Assembly: GCA_947598585.1 (NCBI GenBank) | Contig: CANQFK010000010.1 | Location: 1 to 55,025, forward strand | Origin: an uncultured Clostridia bacterium | Lineage (GTDB): Bacteria > Bacillota > Clostridia > Christensenellales > Pumilibacteraceae | Length of the DNA stretch: 55,025 nt | Direction of reading: 5' to 3' | In this document: positions 1 to 8,503 of the stretch, piece by piece | Position numbering within the stretch: position 1 is the stretch's first letter | Layout: every line of letters starts with the position of its first letter | Program-made: the position numbers and the translations under genes | The notes under the pieces: generated by a model | Database searches by the model: none | Told to the model about the DNA's origin: nothing | The model's input: only the letters and a program-made list of their open reading frames with translations

Positions 1-435
1 TTTACGCTTGCGGAACTTTTGATAGTAGTAGCTATCATAGCAGTTCTTACCGCTATTGCAGTTCCTCTCTTTGTAGGCGCGCTCAATAAGGCAGAAGATA
101 GTGTTGAAAATGCAAACATTCGTGCAGTCCGCGGAGAAGCCGTCGCTGAAATATTACTTGCAGACAAACCCACCGAAGCGGCCACCAAAGACGCAAAAAA
201 AGGCGCTTACACCGGAGTTGAAATCACCACAAGCAAATATGAATGGCAGCTTGTCGGACCGTGGTATGCAAAAGGCACAGTAAATGCTTCCGGTGAAGTT
301 ACGAGTGTTGAAATATCTTTGGACGCTGATACTGTTGGTTGGGCAACAAGTGATTCTTGCGTAAAAAGCGGGGATACATATACAGTTACAGTTAAAATTG
401 TGAAATTAACTGTAGATATTAAAGATAAAAATTAA
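1..435 (+). CDS. Type IV pilin-like / pseudopilin protein, 5' end cut by window
   Basis: Reading from base 1, the frame opens with FTLAELLIVVAIIAVLTAIA, which is the end of the prepilin N-methylation motif (normally preceded by a short basic leader and Gly) running into the hydrophobic N-terminal helix of type IV pilins and type II secretion pseudopilins. The start codon and leader lie before the window. About 144 residues are visible; after the helix comes a short soluble domain rich in Ala, Thr and Val with a Trp-Tyr patch near residue 80 and two Cys-poor strands at the end. In the family, a prepilin peptidase cleaves before the Phe and methylates it, and the protein is assembled into a fibre or pseudopilus. 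No other pilus gene is visible, so the assembly genes should lie upstream. Which pilin class it belongs to cannot be told. Confidence 0.85.
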   Translation, partial: FTLAELLIVVAIIAVLTAIAVPLFVGALNKAEDSVENANIRAVRGEAVAEILLADKPTEAATKDAKKGAYTGVEITTSKYEWQLVGPWYAKGTVNASGEVTSVEISLDADTVGWATSDSCVKSGDTYTVTVKIVKLTVDIKDKN

Positions 436-466
436 CTAATTCTAACCAATTCCTCAAAGCGAAAAT

Positions 467-622
467 GGCATTATATATGCCGAATAGCTTAGACCATATA
501 TATGGGTACCATTCAGGGACAATGGTACGGAGAAAAAATGTTCCTACAACCAAAAAAGCTCAATGCGACATTGCAAGGGTATGCCGTATAAGCTATTTGT
601 ATCTGACAGGGATGTAAAGATA
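467..622 (+). ncRNA. Putative structured RNA region in the 3' end of the pilin transcript, unassigned
   Basis: Between the pilin stop and a strong terminator lie several nested inverted repeats. AATAGCTTA (483-491) pairs with TAAGCTATT (589-597) as a closing stem; inside it are CCATATATATGG (494-505) and GTACCATT/AATGGTAC (506-513 with 521-528). A further hairpin GTATCT/AGATAC (599-604 with 617-622) follows. GGCAT/ATGCC (467-481) precedes. I could not match this to a riboswitch or ribozyme class I know. It may be a 3' UTR domain of the pilin mRNA or a separate small RNA; no clear promoter was seen just upstream. Confidence 0.4.
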
Positions 623-627
623 CGAAA

Positions 628-657
628 AACAGCGAAACAAACGTTTCGCTGTTTTTG
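628..657 (+). terminator. Rho-independent terminator after the pilin transcript
   Basis: ACAGCGAAAC, loop AAAC, GTTTCGCTGT: a perfect 10-bp stem followed by TTTT. It ends transcription of the pilin gene and the structured region before the HipA-like gene's own promoter. Confidence 0.9.
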
Positions 658-670
658 TCTGAAAAAATCT

Positions 671-699
671 TTGATTTTTAGGGCTTTCTATGATATAAT
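671..699 (+). promoter_or_regulatory. SigA-type promoter of the HipA-like gene
   Basis: TTGATT (671-676), 17-base spacer, TATAAT (694-699). Start of transcription expected near 706; the ribosome binding site AGAGGTG (728-733 region) and ATG at 738 follow. Confidence 0.8.
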
Positions 700-737
700 C
701 ATCCATATACGGTTTTTTGCCCGAAAAGAGGTGTACG

Positions 738-1871
738 ATGATATTCGAACTCAAACAATATGACAAAGCGCTTTTGAAGTTCCGAATGGATAGAACGAAT
801 TTGGGAGAGATCGTTTATACGATCGATTGGATAAACGAAGAGTCGCGACATTTGTTGCCGATCGGTTTGACGCCTGATCCCGAAAGCCTTGAAAAGTGGT
901 TATCATCTCGTATTATACCCAAAAACAGAGAGTTTGTCGATCGTATCCTTTCGGAAAGCGGACTTTCTCATAACGATACTATCGGAATTATTCGGTTGTG
1001 CAAGGGACTTTCTCTTAACGACAGTTATTGGATCGTCGAAGAGGGATCGGGCGGAAAATTCGCGAATTACAATCTCTATGAAAACAGTTTTGCCCGCACA
1101 TTGTCATTGATCGCATATACGGGATATGGCAGCTTTACTTGCAAGGGTTTTACTTCGTCGCCGGAATATACGACAAACGGTATGTTAAGGAAATGTTGGC
1201 GCAGGATCAACAAGAAAATTTACCTTTATAAAGGGGGGTCTGTCGGCGCGGCTAACGCCGGCAATGAACCTTATTCGGAGTTTTATGCGGCGCAAATAGC
1301 GGAAAAAATGAGAATAAAGCACGTCTTATACGGTTTGGCGCGTTGGAAAGGCATTTTATGCTCCACATGCGAATTGTTCACGAGCATCGATATATCATAT
1401 GTGCCCATTCATCGCTTTTTGCATAGGTGCACTCTGACGAAAACAGTGGAATATCTGAAATCGCTTGGCGGTGATTTCTACGATGAGTTCGCGGACATGA
1501 TGATATTTGACGCCGTTATTTGCAATACAGACAGACATTTCGGAAATTTCGGGTTGGTGGAAAATGCTACAAATGAACCGATAGCGCTTGCGCCGATTTT
1601 CGATAATGGGCTTTCACTGTTCAATTATGCAATGGAGGACGACCTGCGCAATATCGATAAGTACGCTCAAACGCGAATGCCTGCATTTGAGGGCGTATCC
1701 TTTGAAACTATCATCAATGAATTTTTGTCGGACAGACAAAGAGAGGAGTTGCGTAAACTTATCAATTTTAAATTCAAGAAACACCCGAAATATAATTTGC
1801 CCGATGACAGATTGAAAATCATCGAAACATTTATACAAAAAAGAATAAATGAGATATTGAGTAGATCTTAG
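738..1871 (+). CDS. HipA-like / CtkA-like kinase-fold protein
   Basis: A 377-residue protein with the C-terminal kinase hallmarks of the HipA family: a catalytic loop around residues 260-268 (FDAVICNTDRHFGNFG) and a metal-binding FDNG around residue 288, plus a glycine-rich region with a Lys (YLYKGG) and a likely helix-C Glu (EPYSEFYAAQ) near residues 170-185. HipA-type proteins phosphorylate protein targets; HipA itself is a persistence toxin neutralised by HipB. No HipB-like HTH protein lies next to it, and the N-terminal HipA subdomain is not evident, so it is better compared with stand-alone HipA-like kinases such as CtkA. ATG at 738 is chosen because of the AGAGGTG site just before it; an upstream start at 717 has none. 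Function otherwise unknown. Confidence 0.7.
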   Translation: MIFELKQYDKALLKFRMDRTNLGEIVYTIDWINEESRHLLPIGLTPDPESLEKWLSSRIIPKNREFVDRILSESGLSHNDTIGIIRLCKGLSLNDSYWIVEEGSGGKFANYNLYENSFARTLSLIAYTGYGSFTCKGFTSSPEYTTNGMLRKCWRRINKKIYLYKGGSVGAANAGNEPYSEFYAAQIAEKMRIKHVLYGLARWKGILCSTCELFTSIDISYVPIHRFLHRCTLTKTVEYLKSLGGDFYDEFADMMIFDAVICNTDRHFGNFGLVENATNEPIALAPIFDNGLSLFNYAMEDDLRNIDKYAQTRMPAFEGVSFETIINEFLSDRQREELRKLINFKFKKHPKYNLPDDRLKIIETFIQKRINEILSRS

Positions 1872-1939
1872 CCGCCCGACCAAAAAGCAAAAAAATTTCG
1901 TTCTTATCTAAAAACAAGCGATAAAGAGAGAAACAAAGA

Positions 1940-1968
1940 TTGACTTTCGAATCTCATTGTGTTATACT
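1940..1968 (+). promoter_or_regulatory. Promoter of the DUF4143 ATPase gene
   Basis: TTGACT (1940-1945), 17-base spacer, TATACT (1963-1968); transcription should begin near 1975. Confidence 0.8.
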
Positions 1969-2010
1969 TTGATCGAAAGTTGAGACGTTCACGGGACAAC
2001 TTTCGATCAA
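1969..2010 (+). repeat. Perfect 14-bp inverted repeat between promoter and ribosome binding site
   Basis: TTGATCGAAAGTTG (1969-1982), 14-base spacer, CAACTTTCGATCAA (1997-2010). A third copy of the core ACTTTCGA sits at 1943-1950 over the -35 box. The dyad overlaps the predicted transcription start, so a DNA operator is the more natural reading; the transcribed part could still form a hairpin directly before the GGAGGG ribosome binding site (2013-2018). Confidence 0.8.
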
Positions 2011-2026
2011 GCGGAGGGCGATTTGA

Positions 2027-3304
2027 ATGAAGATCATCAAAAGGGACTTCTATTTACAGAGGCTAATATCCAAAAAAGAAAACGGAATGATAAAGGTGAT
2101 CACGGGGATCAGACGGTGCGGAAAAAGTTATTTGCTGTTTGAACTTTATCGGGATCATTTGTTGTCCATCGGCGTCAAAGAAGAAAATATTATAACTCTT
2201 GCCCTTGACTCCGTTCAAGACGCATCGTACAGAGATCCGATGAAGTTATTGCAATACGTTACTTCAAAGGCTATCGACAGATCGCAAATGTATTATGTCT
2301 TTATCGATGAAATTCAATATGCGATAAAGAAAGAAGAGTTGAAAAGCGAAGAACCGTTGCCTCTATACGGAGTCCTCAACGGCTTTTTGCATATGGGCAA
2401 TGTGGATGTCTATGTGACCGGCAGCAATTCAAAATTGCTTTCAAAGGACATCATGACAGAGTTCCGTGGTCGTGGCGATGAAGTGCGGGTGTTCCCGCTC
2501 ACCTTCAAAGAATATTATGACTTTGTAGGCGGCGACAAGGAAGACGCCTTTGCGGAGTATTCTCTGTATGGCGGTTTGCCGTATACATTGTCGCTTTCCG
2601 ATGCGAGAGATAAGATCAAATATCTTACCGATCTGTTCAAAATGACATACTTCAAGGACATAGAGGAGCGATACAGCATCGAACTTCCCGAAGTAATGCA
2701 AATGCTTACCGACGATCTTTGCTCGTCGGTCGGCTCGCTTGTCAATTCCAGCAAGATCGCGAACACGCTCCGATCCGTGCGCAAGGTCAAAGTCGGCTCC
2801 GAAACGATCTCAAAGTACCTGGAATATTTAGAGGAAGCATTCCTGTTCTGTCACGCGAGTCGATATGATGTGAAAGGCAAGAAGTATTTTTCCTATCCGT
2901 CCAAATATTACTGCGTCGATATGGGGTTACGGAACGCTCGGCTGAACTTCCGTCAGGATGAAGAAACACACGCAATGGAAAATATAATTTTCAATGAGTT
3001 GATTTCTCGCGGATATTCGGTGGACGTTGGGGTCGTGGAGGTGAGCGAAGCCGGAAAGAAAAGGCAATGCGAGATCGACTTTGTCGTCAATATGGGGCCC
3101 GAAAGATATTATATCCAATCGGCATATCGCATGGGAAACGAAGAGAAAGTATTTGCGGAATTGCGTCCGTTACTTGCAACGAAGGATTTTTTCAAAAAGA
3201 TCATCATAACCGACTCCCGAAGAAAGGTGAGCTATGATGATAAGGGCATGATCTATATGGGGCTTTATGATTTTTTGCTCGACAAAAACAGCCTGAACGG
3301 ATAA
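2027..3304 (+). CDS. AAA family ATPase with C-terminal DUF4143
   Basis: 425 residues. Walker A is GIRRCGKS at residues 27-34, Walker B is YYVFIDEIQ near residues 88-96, and an Arg-rich sensor segment (GRGDEVRVFPLTFKEY) follows, then a C-terminal half typical of DUF4143, a domain with a restriction-endonuclease-like fold in many gut bacteria. The family is often found in many copies per genome with unknown role. Clear ribosome binding site GGAGGG (2013-2018) nine bases before the ATG. Transcribed from its own promoter with a large inverted repeat overlapping the start, which suggests that a regulator, possibly the protein itself, controls it. Likely accessory gene together with the HipA-like gene upstream. 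Confidence 0.85.
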   Translation: MKIIKRDFYLQRLISKKENGMIKVITGIRRCGKSYLLFELYRDHLLSIGVKEENIITLALDSVQDASYRDPMKLLQYVTSKAIDRSQMYYVFIDEIQYAIKKEELKSEEPLPLYGVLNGFLHMGNVDVYVTGSNSKLLSKDIMTEFRGRGDEVRVFPLTFKEYYDFVGGDKEDAFAEYSLYGGLPYTLSLSDARDKIKYLTDLFKMTYFKDIEERYSIELPEVMQMLTDDLCSSVGSLVNSSKIANTLRSVRKVKVGSETISKYLEYLEEAFLFCHASRYDVKGKKYFSYPSKYYCVDMGLRNARLNFRQDEETHAMENIIFNELISRGYSVDVGVVEVSEAGKKRQCEIDFVVNMGPERYYIQSAYRMGNEEKVFAELRPLLATKDFFKKIIITDSRRKVSYDDKGMIYMGLYDFLLDKNSLNG

Positions 3305-3350
3305 GATTTTTGAGTTTGGCTTGCGGACCGTACAAAGAGCGGGGGGCGTT

Positions 3351-3890
3351 TCAGGCGTTGAGAACGATCACCATAAGAGTTTGATAACAAGAGAACAAAA
3401 GCCAACCCCAATACGGCAAAAGCAGCACGGAACTCAGCGGTCGAATGAAGAATCCGATCGTAACAATGGAAGTCACAAGTGCCGCCATTACGGTATTTAT
3501 CACGAACGCGGCGGTGAAATCTATGTTGAAGAACACGAACGGCCACAAGAGATCGAAAGCGAATTGCAACGCCCACATCACGATAGCGGCGGTTTTCAGG
3601 TTTTGCTCTTGTACGGACAGTGGTTGAAGAGTTATGAGCAGATACAGCGATATACCCATAAGGATATAGAGCGCCGTCCAGATCATCGAATAACTCCAAT
3701 CGGGCAGAGCAAAGTCGGGCATATTGATCCCCGCATAGCCTTTTGTCGCGCCGCTGAGATAGCCGCATAAGGTCCCTATGCCCAAAGTGAGCGCGACGCA
3801 CAAGATAAATGTCCAAAATCCGTTTGATTTTTTTGCAGATAAAGTGTTTTGCATGTTTTTAGTTTGCGTCCAAACGGATCTTTTATTCAT
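3351..3890 (-). CDS. tspO: TspO/MBR family membrane protein
   Basis: 179 residues with five predicted membrane helices. Family signatures are visible: the WTALYILMGIS segment around residue 72, ALQFAFDLLWPFVFF near residue 107, and LLLPYWGWLLFSCYQTLMV at the C-terminus. TspO proteins bind porphyrins and other hydrophobic ligands in the membrane; the bacterial role is mostly in stress and tetrapyrrole handling. It lies 6 bases after uppP on the same strand and is probably co-transcribed. The N-terminus is about 20 residues longer than usual and the ribosome binding site before the first ATG is poor, so the Met about 13 codons later is a possible start. Confidence 0.88.
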   Translation of the reverse strand: MNKRSVWTQTKNMQNTLSAKKSNGFWTFILCVALTLGIGTLCGYLSGATKGYAGINMPDFALPDWSYSMIWTALYILMGISLYLLITLQPLSVQEQNLKTAAIVMWALQFAFDLLWPFVFFNIDFTAAFVINTVMAALVTSIVTIGFFIRPLSSVLLLPYWGWLLFSCYQTLMVIVLNA

Positions 3891-3896
3891 TTCCCG

Positions 3897-4643
3897 CTAA
3901 AACAAATGCAAAAGCAGGTCGTTTATGAGCAAGAACGCGGACAGCGCGGTAAGGTATATGGCGAAAGCGTCGTAGCTGCGCGTAATTTTAAGCATGAGTT
4001 TTACTGCCGCCAAGCCGCTCGTAAATGCCGAGATAAAGCCGAAAAGCAAGGGCAAAAACGGTATGGACGATATGCCTTCGGTCAATAGATCTATCGCCGC
4101 CGACGCGACTATTATGGGAATGGATAGCAAAAAACTGAAAGAAACCGCCTCTTCCTTTTCGTATCCGAGCAGCGCCGCCGCCGACACGGTGGAACCGCTT
4201 CGCGACAGTCCGGGCAAAACGGCAAGTCCTTGAACGCAACCTACTATCACGGCGTCAAAGCAGGTCATTTCGCGCTTTTTGGGCTTTACAAATCCGCTTA
4301 GCAGCAGCAAAACGGCGGTAATAAGAAAACTTGCGGCGAGAAATTTTCCTTTGAGTACGCTTTCGAGGGCATCTCCGAGCGCGAACACCACGAGCGCGGA
4401 AAAAATCGAGGCGAGAATTATCGGCCCCCACTTTTTCGGGGTGCGGATCGTGTCCCATATGCGTTTTCGCATAACTATCGCCACGGCAAGCAAGGTGGCG
4501 AGATGAAGTATGAGGGTAAAGCCGAGTTCGCTTTCCACTCCCATTATGCGCTGAGCGAGCAAAATATGCCCGCTGCTCGACACGGGTAAAAATTCGGTCA
4601 GACCTTGTATGAGTCCGAGCACTATCGCTTCCAAAACACTCAT
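3897..4643 (-). CDS. uppP: Undecaprenyl-diphosphatase (BacA/UppP)
   Basis: Recycles the lipid carrier by removing one phosphate from undecaprenyl diphosphate at the membrane, for peptidoglycan and other envelope polymers; overproduction gives bacitracin resistance. About 248 residues and 7-8 membrane helices. Both active-site motifs are present: QGLTEFLPVSSSGH near residue 13 and LPGLSRSGSTVSAAALLG near residue 145. ATG at 4643 is chosen over the in-frame TTG two codons earlier, because that TTG overlaps a perfect TATAAT. No ribosome binding site precedes the ATG; only five bases separate it from the -10 box, so the mRNA may be leaderless. First gene of a uppP-tspO pair. Confidence 0.93.
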   Translation of the reverse strand: MSVLEAIVLGLIQGLTEFLPVSSSGHILLAQRIMGVESELGFTLILHLATLLAVAIVMRKRIWDTIRTPKKWGPIILASIFSALVVFALGDALESVLKGKFLAASFLITAVLLLLSGFVKPKKREMTCFDAVIVGCVQGLAVLPGLSRSGSTVSAAALLGYEKEEAVSFSFLLSIPIIVASAAIDLLTEGISSIPFLPLLFGFISAFTSGLAAVKLMLKITRSYDAFAIYLTALSAFLLINDLLLHLF

Positions 4644-4648
4644 AGTCA

Positions 4649-4654
4649 ATTATA
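4649..4654 (-). promoter_or_regulatory. -10 box immediately before uppP
   Basis: TATAAT on the minus strand ends five bases before the uppP ATG. The best -35 match, TTGGCA, is 20 bases upstream, longer than ideal, so the promoter call is moderate. Confidence 0.5.
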
Positions 4655-4786
4655 TGGGGCGAAAAACTTTTTAATGCCAAATCGGCGCAAAGCGGTTTAT
4701 TGAGAGCTCTGCGCGCAAGATCGCCTTTTGCAAACGCCCGCCGTCCAATAAAATTTTCCATAATCCGCAGAAGTTTGACGAATTGC

Positions 4787-4816
4787 TTGCTATTTTAGGG
4801 TATATTGTGCTATACT
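4787..4816 (+). promoter_or_regulatory. Promoter of the purine operon
   Basis: TTGCTA (4787-4792), 18-base spacer ending in TGC (extended -10), TATACT (4811-4816). The leader from about 4823 to the purE ATG is only some 25 bases, leaving no room for a purine riboswitch. An alternative TTGACG (4775-4780) sits 20 bases from TATATT (4801-4806). Confidence 0.6.
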
Positions 4817-4847
4817 AAAATCTAATTCGGGAAAAGGACGTAAAGAT

Positions 4848-5330
4848 ATGGCAACCGTAGAAATAGTAATGGGCAGCAAGAGCGACTTCGACGTCGCCGC
4901 GCCCGCAATAAACATTTTAAAAGAATTCGGAGTGGATACGGGCGTTCATGTATTGAGCGCGCACCGTACGCCGACGGAAGTTACCGAACTTGCTTCGCAA
5001 GCGGAAAAAAACGGCACGAAAGTCATCATCGCCGTTGCGGGCAAAGCCGCGCACCTTGCAGGCTTTATTGCCGCAAACACGGTCTTGCCTGTCGTGGGCT
5101 TGCCCGTAAAGAGTTCGTTCCTGGACGGCATGGACAGTTTGCTTTCGACGGTAATGATGCCTAACGGCGTGCCGGTAGCCACCGTGGCGGTGGGAGGCGG
5201 GCTTAACGCCGGTCTGCTCGCCATACAGATGCTCGCGCTCGGCGATCGCTCCCTCATGGATAAGCTGAGAGCGTACAAAGCCAAAATGCGCGCGGACGTT
5301 ATCGAAAGCAACAAAGATTTAAAATTCTAA
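4848..5330 (+). CDS. purE: PurE, N5-carboxyaminoimidazole ribonucleotide mutase
   Basis: 160 residues, full length. Substrate-binding GSKSD (residues 8-12) and SAHRTP (near 38-43) motifs and the LLSTVMMPNGVPVATVAVG segment identify PurE. In class I organisms it moves the carboxylate of N5-CAIR, made by PurK, to carbon 4; class II enzymes carboxylate AIR directly with CO2. Here the usual AGGAAHL is AGKAAHL and no purK is present in the window, so the carboxylation route is open. Opens the purE-C-F-M-N-H-D-L operon; ribosome binding site AAAGGACG before the ATG. Confidence 0.93.
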   Translation: MATVEIVMGSKSDFDVAAPAINILKEFGVDTGVHVLSAHRTPTEVTELASQAEKNGTKVIIAVAGKAAHLAGFIAANTVLPVVGLPVKSSFLDGMDSLLSTVMMPNGVPVATVAVGGGLNAGLLAIQMLALGDRSLMDKLRAYKAKMRADVIESNKDLKF

Positions 5331-5348
5331 TAGAGAGGTCTATATATC

Positions 5349-6065
5349 ATGGAAAAACGACAACAGCTTTACGAAGGCAAAGCAAAAAAGGTGTTTCTCA
5401 CCGATAGTGAGGACTTGCTCATCGTCAGTTACAAGGACGACGCGACCGCTTTCAACGGTTTGAAGAAGGGGCAGATCGCGGGCAAGGGCATCGTGAACAA
5501 CCGTATGTCCAATATGCTCATGCAACTTCTCGAAAAGGAAGGCGTACCCACGCACTTCGTAAAGGAACTTTCCGAGAGAGAAACTTTGGTCAAAAAGGTT
5601 AAGATCGTTCCCCTCGAAGTCATTGTGCGAAACGTTTCCGCAGGCTCGTTCGCAAAGCGATACGGCGTGGAAGAGGGCATTCCTTTCGATAAGCCCACCA
5701 TAGAATTTTCTTACAAGTGCGACGAACTCGGCGATCCGCTCATCAATTCCTATCATGCGCTCGCGTTGAAACTTGCGACCGAGAAAGAGATAGAAACGAT
5801 CAAAAAGTACGCCTTTAAGGTCAACGACGTCCTCAAAGCATACTTCCTCGAACTCGGAGTTCGCCTTATAGATTTCAAGCTCGAATTCGGGCGATTGAAC
5901 GACGGCTCTATCGTGCTTGCGGACGAAATTTCCCCCGACACATGCCGTTTCTGGGACGCAAAGACGAATGAAAAACTCGACAAGGACAGGTTCCGTCGCG
6001 ATCTCGGTGGAGTAGAGGAAGCGTATGCGGAAATGTTCAAAAGAGTAACGGGAGAAAAAGCATGA
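5349..6065 (+). CDS. purC: SAICAR synthetase
   Basis: Phosphoribosylaminoimidazole-succinocarboxamide synthase joins CAIR and aspartate using ATP. 238 residues, normal for the bacterial enzyme. Visible family segments are [10 protein letters not shown] at residues 8-17 (phosphate-binding loop), [14 protein letters not shown] near residue 95, and LIDFKLEFG and [14 protein letters not shown] near residues 175-200. Begins 19 bases after purE with an AGAGAGG ribosome binding site and overlaps purF by four bases (ATGA), so the two are translationally coupled. The product needs PurB (absent from the window) before PurH can act. Confidence 0.96.
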   Translation: MEKRQQLYEGKAKKVFLTDSEDLLIVSYKDDATAFNGLKKGQIAGKGIVNNRMSNMLMQLLEKEGVPTHFVKELSERETLVKKVKIVPLEVIVRNVSAGSFAKRYGVEEGIPFDKPTIEFSYKCDELGDPLINSYHALALKLATEKEIETIKKYAFKVNDVLKAYFLELGVRLIDFKLEFGRLNDGSIVLADEISPDTCRFWDAKTNEKLDKDRFRRDLGGVEEAYAEMFKRVTGEKA

Positions 6066-7486
6066 GCGGAATAATCGTTCCGGCGAAAAAATTGAATGAG
6101 GAATGCGGGATCATAGGCATCAAAAGCAAGCAAAAAAAGGCGCTCGCATACGATATCTATTACGGACTTTTTGCGCTGCAACACCGCGGTCAGGAGAGCG
6201 CGGGCATCGCCGTAAGCTATGATAAACGCAAGATCAATTATTACAAAAAAATGGGGCTCGTCAACGACGTTTTCGAGGAGGAAACGCTCGGCGGCTTTCC
6301 TTTCGGCGACTGCGCGATAGGCCACGTCAGATATTCCACAACGGGTTCGAGCAACGTCGTAAACGCTCAACCCGTCGTATTTTACGGACGATTCGGTCGC
6401 ATGGCGGTGGCGCATAACGGAAACATAATCAACTGCGACAGCCTCAAAAGCGGCATGATGAAAAAAGGTCACGTTTTTCAGAGTTCGATCGACAGCGAGG
6501 TCATCGCCACGCTGATAAACCTCAACAGCGAGGAAAGTTTGCTCGGCGGCGTAAAAAAGACGTGCGAAATGCTCGAAGGCGCTTACTCGCTCGTAATAAT
6601 GGCGGACGATAAACTCGTCGCGGTAAGGGACAAGTTCGGCTTTAAGCCGCTCGTCATGGGTCGGCGCGGCGACGACATTATCTTTGCCAGCGAAACGTGC
6701 GCGCTCGATTCGCTCAACGCCGAATTCGTTCGCGACATTTTGCCGGGCGAAATAGTCGTCGTTGACGAAAACAATGAAATTTCGAGCGAATTTATGCCCA
6801 ATATCGAAAGACATTCGTGCATTTTCGAATACGTTTATCTTGCGCGCAGCGATTCGACTATCGACGGCAGAACGGTGTACGACGCCCGCTATCAATGCGG
6901 AAAATATCTCGCAAAGCTGTTCAAAATAGACGCCGACGCGGTCGCGGGCGTGCCCGATTCGGCTATCGTCGCAGCTCGCGGTTACAGCGAGAGCACGGGA
7001 ATACCGCTCGTAGACGCGCTGAGCAAAAACAGATATGTGGGCAGGACGTTCATTCAGCCCTCGCAGGCGCTCAGAGAGAACAGCGTCCGCGTAAAACTCA
7101 ACGCGATAAAGAACAATATCAACGGCAAAAGACTTGTGCTTATCGACGACTCGATAGTGCGCGGCACGACCTCGAAAAAGATAATAGGCTTGCTTCGCGA
7201 GAGCGGGGCAAAAGAGGTCCATATGCTCATCGCCTCGCCCGTAGTCAAATATCCCTGCTTTTTCGGCGTGGATATGGAGTCGAGGGATAAGCTGATAGGC
7301 GGCTATCGTTCGGAAGAGGAGATATGCAAACTCATCGGCGCCGACAGTTTGCACTATTTGCCGCTCGAATATCTTATAAAGGCGTGCAAGGGCAATAAAT
7401 GTGATTTTTGCGCCGCTTGTTTCGACGGAAATTATCCCGTCGACGTGGACAAATACAATTGCGGCAAATTCGTTTTGGAGGTTTGA
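6062..7486 (+). CDS. purF: Amidophosphoribosyltransferase
   Basis: First committed step: PRPP plus glutamine gives phosphoribosylamine. 474 residues. A 14-residue propeptide precedes the catalytic C15 (EECGIIGI), as in the Bacillus-type enzyme that matures by cleavage. The N-terminal Ntn-glutaminase domain has [10 protein letters not shown]; the PRPP loop is [13 protein letters not shown] near residue 360. Cysteines at SCIFEY, YPCFFG and CDFCAAC match the ligands of the [4Fe-4S] cluster found in the Bacillus subtilis enzyme, which makes it oxygen-sensitive. Overlaps purC and lies three bases before purM. Confidence 0.97.
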   Translation: MSGIIVPAKKLNEECGIIGIKSKQKKALAYDIYYGLFALQHRGQESAGIAVSYDKRKINYYKKMGLVNDVFEEETLGGFPFGDCAIGHVRYSTTGSSNVVNAQPVVFYGRFGRMAVAHNGNIINCDSLKSGMMKKGHVFQSSIDSEVIATLINLNSEESLLGGVKKTCEMLEGAYSLVIMADDKLVAVRDKFGFKPLVMGRRGDDIIFASETCALDSLNAEFVRDILPGEIVVVDENNEISSEFMPNIERHSCIFEYVYLARSDSTIDGRTVYDARYQCGKYLAKLFKIDADAVAGVPDSAIVAARGYSESTGIPLVDALSKNRYVGRTFIQPSQALRENSVRVKLNAIKNNINGKRLVLIDDSIVRGTTSKKIIGLLRESGAKEVHMLIASPVVKYPCFFGVDMESRDKLIGGYRSEEEICKLIGADSLHYLPLEYLIKACKGNKCDFCAACFDGNYPVDVDKYNCGKFVLEV

Positions 7487-7489
7487 TAT

Positions 7490-8503
7490 ATGGCAATCGA
7501 TTACAAGACCGCGGGCGTGGACGTGGAACGCGGCTATGAAGCTGTCAAGCTGATGAAAAAGTACGTCAAGGAAACGTACGACGGCAACGTGCTCGGCGAT
7601 ATAGGGTCGTTCGGCGGCTTTTACGCGCTCGGCGAGGGCGACGACGCCGACGTTCTGGTGGCGGGCACCGACGGCGTGGGCACAAAACTCAAATACGCGT
7701 TCGCTACGGGCAAGCACGACACCGTGGGCATCGACTGCGTTGCCATGTGCGTCAACGATATCGTTTGCCAAGGCGCAAGACCTCTCATTTTTCTCGATTA
7801 CATAGCGCTCGGCAAACTTATACCCCAAAAGGTCGCCGAAATAGTAAAGGGCGTGTCCGAGGGCTGCAAACAAGCAGGTTGCGCGCTCATAGGCGGCGAA
7901 ACAGCCGAAATGCCCGGATTTTACGAGGGCGACGATTACGATATGGCGGGCTTTTCGGTGGGAATAGTAAAAAAGAACAAAATAATCAACGGCTCCGAGA
8001 TAAAGGAGGGCGACAGACTTATAGGATTAAGGTCGTCGGGAGTGCACAGCAACGGCTATTCTCTCGTTCGCCGACTTTTTAAGCCCGACGAGAGTTTGTT
8101 TGAGTTCGACGAGGAACTCGGCGCAAAGCCGTCCGAAGTCTTGCTTGCTCCCACGCGCATTTACGTCAAGACCGCGCTTTCGCTCATCGAAAAGTGCGAG
8201 GTGCTTGGCATGGCGCACATAACGGGCGGCGGATTTATAGAGAATATCCCGAGGATATTGCCCGAAGGCTTGGCTGCCGAGATAGACAGAGATTCTTACG
8301 AGATCCCGAGGCTGTTCAAGGCGTTACAGCGCCGCGCGGGGATCGACGACAAAAAAATGTACAACACATTCAATATGGGCATAGGGCTTGTCATATGCGT
8401 AAGAGCGTCCGAAGAGGAGAAAGCGCTCGAAACGCTTCGTTCGCTCGGCGAGACGCCCGTAAGACTTGGCAGAGTGGTCAAGGGCAACGGAGTCATATTA
8501 TGA
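7490..8503 (+). CDS. purM: AIR synthetase (phosphoribosylformylglycinamidine cyclo-ligase)
   Basis: Closes the imidazole ring from FGAM with ATP. 337 residues. Recognised by GTDGVGTKLKYAF near residue 65, DCVAMCVNDIVCQGARPLIF near residue 84, LIGGETAEMPGFY near residue 134 and HITGGGFIENIPR near residue 243. Ribosome binding site GGAGGT overlaps the end of purF. Ends inside the ATGA shared with purN. Confidence 0.97.
   Translation: MAIDYKTAGVDVERGYEAVKLMKKYVKETYDGNVLGDIGSFGGFYALGEGDDADVLVAGTDGVGTKLKYAFATGKHDTVGIDCVAMCVNDIVCQGARPLIFLDYIALGKLIPQKVAEIVKGVSEGCKQAGCALIGGETAEMPGFYEGDDYDMAGFSVGIVKKNKIINGSEIKEGDRLIGLRSSGVHSNGYSLVRRLFKPDESLFEFDEELGAKPSEVLLAPTRIYVKTALSLIEKCEVLGMAHITGGGFIENIPRILPEGLAAEIDRDSYEIPRLFKALQRRAGIDDKKMYNTFNMGIGLVICVRASEEEKALETLRSLGETPVRLGRVVKGNGVIL

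Noticed and set aside
436..660. c-di-GMP riboswitch, tmRNA, SRP RNA or THF riboswitch after the pilin gene
   Set aside because: None of their conserved core sequences is present.
738..1871. A hipBA toxin-antitoxin operon
   Set aside because: No hipB-like gene on either side.
4817..4847. Purine riboswitch before purE
   Set aside because: Only about 25-30 bases of leader remain after the promoter, too short for the aptamer.
5753..7873. A 706-codon open frame on the minus strand opposite purC, purF and purM
   Set aside because: It lies antisense to three clear enzymes, matches no family, and arises from their codon bias.
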